DNA of 64,000 nt from Adineta steineri (lineage: Eukaryota > Rotifera > Eurotatoria > Adinetida > Adinetidae). Both the position numbers and the translations under genes were made by a program. The notes under the pieces are model-generated. The model saw only the letters and a program-made list of their open reading frames with translations, did no database searches and was not told where the DNA came from. The stretch spans positions 461,320 through 525,319 of the forward strand of contig CAJNOI010000055.1 in NCBI GenBank assembly GCA_905250115.1, in the 5' to 3' direction. Shown in pieces: positions 59,189-64,000 of this stretch; the first letter of the stretch is position 1, and every line of letters begins with the position of its first letter.

Positions 59189-61834
59189 ATGGGTACTACC
59201 GATGAAAAACACTTAGAATTAATTGAAACAATATTCAATCGTTTTTTAATTCAAACTCAATCTGATAATCCTCAATTATCTCGTGATTATTTCGAACGAT
59301 TTACTCAATTATTAAATCAAACTTTTCAAAAATATCCACAATTAAAATCATCAATTGAAACAATTATTTTATCAATTATTCTACCTTTTCATTCATCAAA
59401 TAATGTTACATTTGAATATCAACTACGTTTAATACGTTTTTCATTACGTCAACATTTACATATTTTAGAATTGAATAAAAATGATTTCCTTAATAGACTT
59501 TGTTATCATTCACTTTTAAATTATTCAAGTATTGTTCGACATTTATCATTACAAATAGCTATTCTCATTTATGAACATGATCTTTATCAATCATTTGATG
59601 AACAATTTTTTACACATATTATTAAAATATTTTCACCAGATCCAAATCTTTATGTACGAAACACATTGGCACAGTTTTTAGCTCTCTATCTTTCTAAACA
59701 TGATCAATATCAATTATTCGATCAAATTCAAAAACATTCATTAAATTCAGATCTTATTTATCATATTCTAATACTTTTGGATCAAGACAAACAACAATTA
59801 TTAATTAAAGAATTAAATATTTATGAAAATTTGTCAGATACTACAGCAATACGTGCTTTTGTATTAAAAACAGCGAAATATGTGTTAAATGAAGATCAAC
59901 TTGTCTTTTATTTAAATCGTATTTTAGAAAAATCCTTATCTGATTATGTTCATATGCTTTTATCGATTATTTCATCACGTTATGAATATCAACAGCCAAT
60001 TATTAAATTAAATGCTTGTCTCAAAGCACTTTTTCTCTATATGCAAGAAACAGAAATTGAAGAAATCGATGAACACGAACAAAATCGTAAGTTCTATTAC
60101 TTAAGTTAGAGACCAGAGGACATTGATTTATCTTCATTTCATCATTAGGATTAGAATTTAATTTAAACCCACTTTAGTATCTGAATATAACAATATTTTC
60201 AGATACAAACTCAAATTTTTACCTACGGAGACTTCAGTTTTCACCTATAATGTTCGAAACCTTTGATCAACTCGAGTCTATTTAAGTTTGACAATTCAAT
60301 AATAGTCTTATTTTTATAGTTTTGTACTACTAACGACAACCCATAGGATCACTAATACCAAGATATGAGTATAGTCAAAAGAAAGTTTTCTATTTAATCG
60401 ATTCTGATCTTCGTTTTGGCATAATATGATGTACGTCTGTTTCCTTGAAGATGCAATACATCACATAGCATTTTTGTTCAGTTTAACCCTGTAATTAGAA
60501 GAAAATAACATTGTAGTTCATCTTTCGTGAGATTTCAGCAATAGATATGGTGTCCGTTGAGTGAAAAAAAATGCGCGAAAGTCACAACTGCGAAACACTT
60601 TTCGTCCATATCCTCATCAAGAAAAATCATTTCGCTGAATTGCCTTTCGCTCATTTGCCTCCATATCATTTCCGTTTGATTAATATGCTTTTTGTATATA
60701 GTTGCAGTTGATCAAGAAGATGAATTCGGTGAATTAACAGAATATATCTGCTGTCATTTATATGAACGAAATATTGAAGCAATGGATCTTGCATCAATTG
60801 TTCTTGATGCTATTCAACCATTGACATCAAATTCTGAATCATTTCTTTATAAACTTGATTTTTATTCTTCAACAATTGTTAAAATGTTAAATGGAGAAAA
60901 TAATCATGATAAAAATTTTGCACAATTAATCAATTGCTTTGGAAAACTACAACAATTTAAGTTATTAAACAATAATCTAGATGATATTATTATTGAACAT
61001 ATTAAAAATAAAACTAGAACAACACTTGTTTATCAAGCATTATTTAATTTAATACTTAATACACCAAATAGAATATATTATCTTGAATCACTTTATACGA
61101 TTATAGAAAAACTTCTTTTTCAAGATACAGATAAATTATTACAATGGGATAATAAAGATTCTATTCTTCATTTTTTTATACAATTAATAAAAACAACAAC
61201 AAACATATCCAAACATGATAAATATCCTTCTTGGTTTAACAATGAATTCCTTCAACGTATTATTGAAAAATTTGTTCATAATAATAATGAATATATTCAA
61301 GGAAGTCTTATTGATTTTCTTGCAACACTTGTGGAATATGATTTACTCTCACCATTAGATAATTATTTAACATCAAATTTTATTCAACTTACAGAATATT
61401 CTCTTGGTGATGTTGTTCGTTGTGCACTTGCTCATGCATGGTATATTATATTGACTAAAGCAAATAATAATGATTGTTCAATTAATCAATATGAATTTTC
61501 ATTTGGAAACACTATTAATCGTGAATCATTATCAACAATTGTTATTGCTCAAATACCTTTGTTAATTGGTGATGGTGGACATGAAACAGAAATACAATGT
61601 CTTCATTTAATAGAATTTATTGGAGGAAAAACAAAAGAATTAGAAAATGTACTTGATTTTCTTATCAGTGATGGTTGTTCGAATGAAATTAAAGAGAAAG
61701 CACGTCAATTATTGTCGGTAGAAAATAACAAAACTACTGAAAAGAAATCTAATGAAATATTAGAAGATGAACTTTCATCAATTCTTCATTGGTTAGAACA
61801 TCCCGATGAACATATGATACTTGATTGTGATTAA
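59189..61834 (+). CDS. HEAT/ARM-repeat-like protein, possibly BRAT1-like
   Basis: Two exons, 59189-60086 and 60702-61834, joined in phase across a 615-nt intron, give 676 residues. The protein is almost entirely alpha-helical with repeated amphipathic pairs (SSIVRHLSLQIAILIYEHDL, NLYVRNTLAQFLALYLSKHD, EYIQGSLIDFLATLVEYDLL, GDVVRCALAHAWYIILTKAN, EIQCLHLIEFIGG), typical of HEAT or armadillo solenoids. No signal peptide or membrane segment. The C-terminus ends HPDEHMILDCD. Repeat layout and the DxDC-type tail recall BRAT1, the ATM/Integrator-associated HEAT protein, but sequence similarity is weak by eye, so this is only a suggestion. The acceptor could be at 60701 or 60706; the former is chosen because it keeps more coding sequence. 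The intron is long for this genome and includes a 9-nt stem hairpin near 60177-60206. Confidence 0.7.
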
Positions 61835-62993
61835 TATAAACTTGTTTCTTTTTTTTAAATATATTTTACCTACATCTAACTTGAAAAAATACAAAAACAT
61901 TTGATAACCAAATAAAATCAAATACTAATGGATTCTTCTTAAATATCAGACAGAATATATTTTACTGTTGAAAAATTTTTGTTTGGCATAGATATAGATC
62001 ATAGGTTCTTCGAGTTTTGATCAAATGAAATATATAGTAAATGATTAACTATTTATGATAACGGACAGAGATGATAAAGCTTACGTTCTTGCTTTCAAGA
62101 GATCTTAGTCTTCTATGTTAATAATATTGAATCAGAAATAGTTCATCTGTTGATAGTCAATATTAATAATCAAAATTAAGTATATTCAATGGCAGTAGGT
62201 ATTGTATAAGAGTGATACATAAAAACAGATATTAGGTGAACTGACGACCGCCATCCCCTCGAAAATAGATACTTCGCCAAATACTGAAAACAGGTAGAAC
62301 ACTATCGGTTTCTCTCCTAAAAAATAATACTACTTTCCACTTTTTTCTTATAAACCGCCACCCCCTTCATAGAAATTTTGAATTCGCCCCTGCTATTTCA
62401 TTGAGGTCTACCACTCTATACTTATAACGCTGAACGCTTCAGAATAACGTTTCAAATTTTTTCTTGATATAAACGAATTCGAATTTGTGAAACAGTTTCT
62501 TACTTGTGTAATAATCTGTGACGTTATCGATAAACAAGCAAAGATAAGTCTTTATCATCAAAATTCTCAATGCATGCCTTTGTATAAAATAAATATCGAT
62601 AACGGATTTCTATACTTCATTCAAGTTGCCATAAATTTTGATATATTATTTTTTGTTCCGTAATATGATTTATTCGTGTGAGACTTTCTTATGTATGTAT
62701 ATATATGTAAAATGAATCAAAGAAAAATGATAAGAAACACAAGAAAAAAAGTAATATTCAATTCTTTTTTCTCTTTCACTATAGATGTGTCATGTTTTTT
62801 TTCTCAAATAATGTTTGAAAGACTATTGCACATAAGATAGGCAAAATAGAAAACAAAAAAAGAAATTCTAGAATACAAATATGAAAACAAAAATATGTTC
62901 ACAATTCAAAAGAAAAGATAATAATAATGCAACTCGTGTTTATCTGGAAACTATACATACAAAGCTAGAAAAAAAATCCGGACAATATATTAT
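61835..62993. other. Intergenic between convergent genes
   Basis: Holds the 3' ends of the HEAT/ARM-like gene and the RING-H2 gene. A less AT-rich patch at 62230-62400 ending TTCGCCCCTG may be one end of a decayed hAT element; the other end was not found. Confidence 0.45.
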
Positions 62994-64000
62994 TTAATTT
63001 GTCTGTTCACCTCGACAGATCGGGCATCGTGTTGATGTCTAAAACAAAATTCTATATATATATTTAATAAAATTATCAATCGGAAATTTACCTTGAGCCA
63101 TGGATTGATACATTCACTATGAAAGTAATGTTTACAACGTAAACGTTTAAGTTCTTCTCCATTAATATATTCACTTAAACATACAGCACATTTATCATCA
63201 ATTTTAATATTTTTACATGTTTTTGAATAAATTATTGTTGGTAATCGTTCAAGTTCACTGTCAGTTAAACCAACAACTGGTGTTTCATCAGGCATAATTA
63301 AATCGAAAATATCCTATAGATATATATACTCATATTGTTTTAAACAAATTGAAAGAAAAAGCAATCTTACACTAAATTGAATATTAAATGTAGATGGTAC
63401 AGAAAATATTTCATGACTAGGTGACATCCATGCATAAGCAATCAAATCAATTGATGCTGATGTTGGAGGATGATGATGATGATATTGTATATGATTATTA
63501 TTGTATGATGCTGCATGTGCATCAATAATACGACTAAAGAATAGAAAAAATTATTTTTTCACAAATTAAAATAAAAAATATTATATCTTTACTGAAGTAA
63601 ATTATTAAGAAGAAACGATGATGAAGGTCGTTGATGTATATGAGTAGACATTGATGTTTGATGAAATATTGGAGGATGATATAATGTAGGTTCAAATGTC
63701 ATTGCATTTCGATGATGATAAGTATTCGATGCTGAAGAAGAAGAAGAAGAAGGCATTGATTGACGATAGGATGTAGCGACAGGTGGTGATTGATGATGAG
63801 GTTGAACAGAACGATTATATGATTCATTATTAATTGATCGTGAAAATGAAGGAGTATGATGTGATGTAGGATTAGCAGATCGATGATTTCTAAAGAATGA
63901 AGCTTAAAAAAATATTACTTGACGATTAAGTCTTACGAATATGGTTGATAATGAGGATGATATTCATTTTCATTGTTTCTTGAACGTTTTCGTTCATGTT
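62994..64000 (-). CDS. RING-H2 E3 ubiquitin ligase (RNF38/RNF44-like), 5' end outside window
   Basis: Five exons are visible on the minus strand, 64000-63937 (partial), 63889-63593, 63533-63371, 63313-63092 and 63038-62994, all phases matching, about 263 residues. The N-terminal part in the window starts with a basic stretch (HERKRSRNN, a likely nuclear signal) and a long His/Ser/Asn/Pro-rich disordered region, then IDLIAYAWMSPSHEIFSVP. The C-terminus has GLTDSELERLP and a RING-H2 finger: CAVCLSEY, CKHYFHSECINPWLK and CPICRG, ending EQTN. The last Cys pair is on a separate 45-nt exon. The GLTxxxxxxLP lead-in and the WLK...CPICR spacing resemble RNF38/RNF44. It would transfer ubiquitin with an E2 partner; substrates are unknown. 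Confidence 0.85.

Noticed and set aside
62230..62405. Possible decayed hAT element ending TTCGCCCCTG
   Set aside because: Only one plausible terminus; no matching left end or 8-bp duplication found.

Overview
The window looks like nuclear DNA of a bdelloid rotifer (Adineta, Rotaria or Philodina type). It is strongly AT-rich. Genes have short GT-AG introns, mostly 45-60 nt. Several families are ones I associate with bdelloid genomes: very large LDLa/EGF/7TM receptors, an AlkB-like dioxygenase, vWA proteins and a bacterial-type SDR gene. The assignment rests on style and recalled families, not on a database search. I saw no tRNA, rRNA or CRISPR array. Two 100-N scaffold gaps are present (13802-13901 and 50905-51004).

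Layout: 0.8-2.1 kb, a two-repeat cadherin-like receptor (-). 8.0-9.7 kb, a RING/TRAF-type zinc finger gene (+). 11.6-13.1 kb, a membrane GNAT acetyltransferase and MED7 (both -). 14.5-15.3 kb, ARL8 (+), divergent from MED7. 17.2-19.4 kb, a nine-exon LIV-1 type ZIP zinc transporter (-). 21.5-23.1 kb, an innexin (+). 24.2-24.9 kb, TMED10/p24 (+). 26.0-26.9 kb, an AlkB-like 2OG-Fe(II) dioxygenase (+). 28.6-29.5 kb, an intronless, GC-richer NAD(P)-dependent SDR, the best candidate for horizontal transfer.

From 30.2 to 36.3 kb lies decayed sequence: a broken dynein heavy chain segment carrying two MITEs, a broken cytochrome P450 carrying a GT-rich hairpin, and unidentified remnants. From 38.1 to 49.0 kb is the most structured part. 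A roughly 1.1 kb unit is present three times. Each unit holds a small secreted SH3b-like gene followed by the 5' end of an LDLa/EGF/7TM receptor gene. Only the third unit runs into the full-length receptor, and that receptor has one in-frame TAA. The receptor fragment of unit 1 was hit by a 3.1 kb hAT-type transposon, which contains a fold-back palindrome, which in turn was hit by a second hAT-type element. Both hAT copies have perfect 8-bp target duplications.

From 50.2 to 53.3 kb is a FAM20-type secretory-pathway kinase (-) with a gap in its catalytic region. A long gene-poor stretch follows, with a 191-bp hAT MITE. At 58.3 kb is a drastically shortened vWA gene. At 59.2-61.8 kb is a HEAT/ARM-like gene (+). 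At 63.0 kb to the window edge is a RING-H2 E3 ligase (-). Six dispersed inverted repeats built on GAGGGTGTGGGTGTG occur across the window; they resemble the bdelloid telomere repeat TGTGGG and may be interstitial telomere-like hairpins or a short mobile element family.
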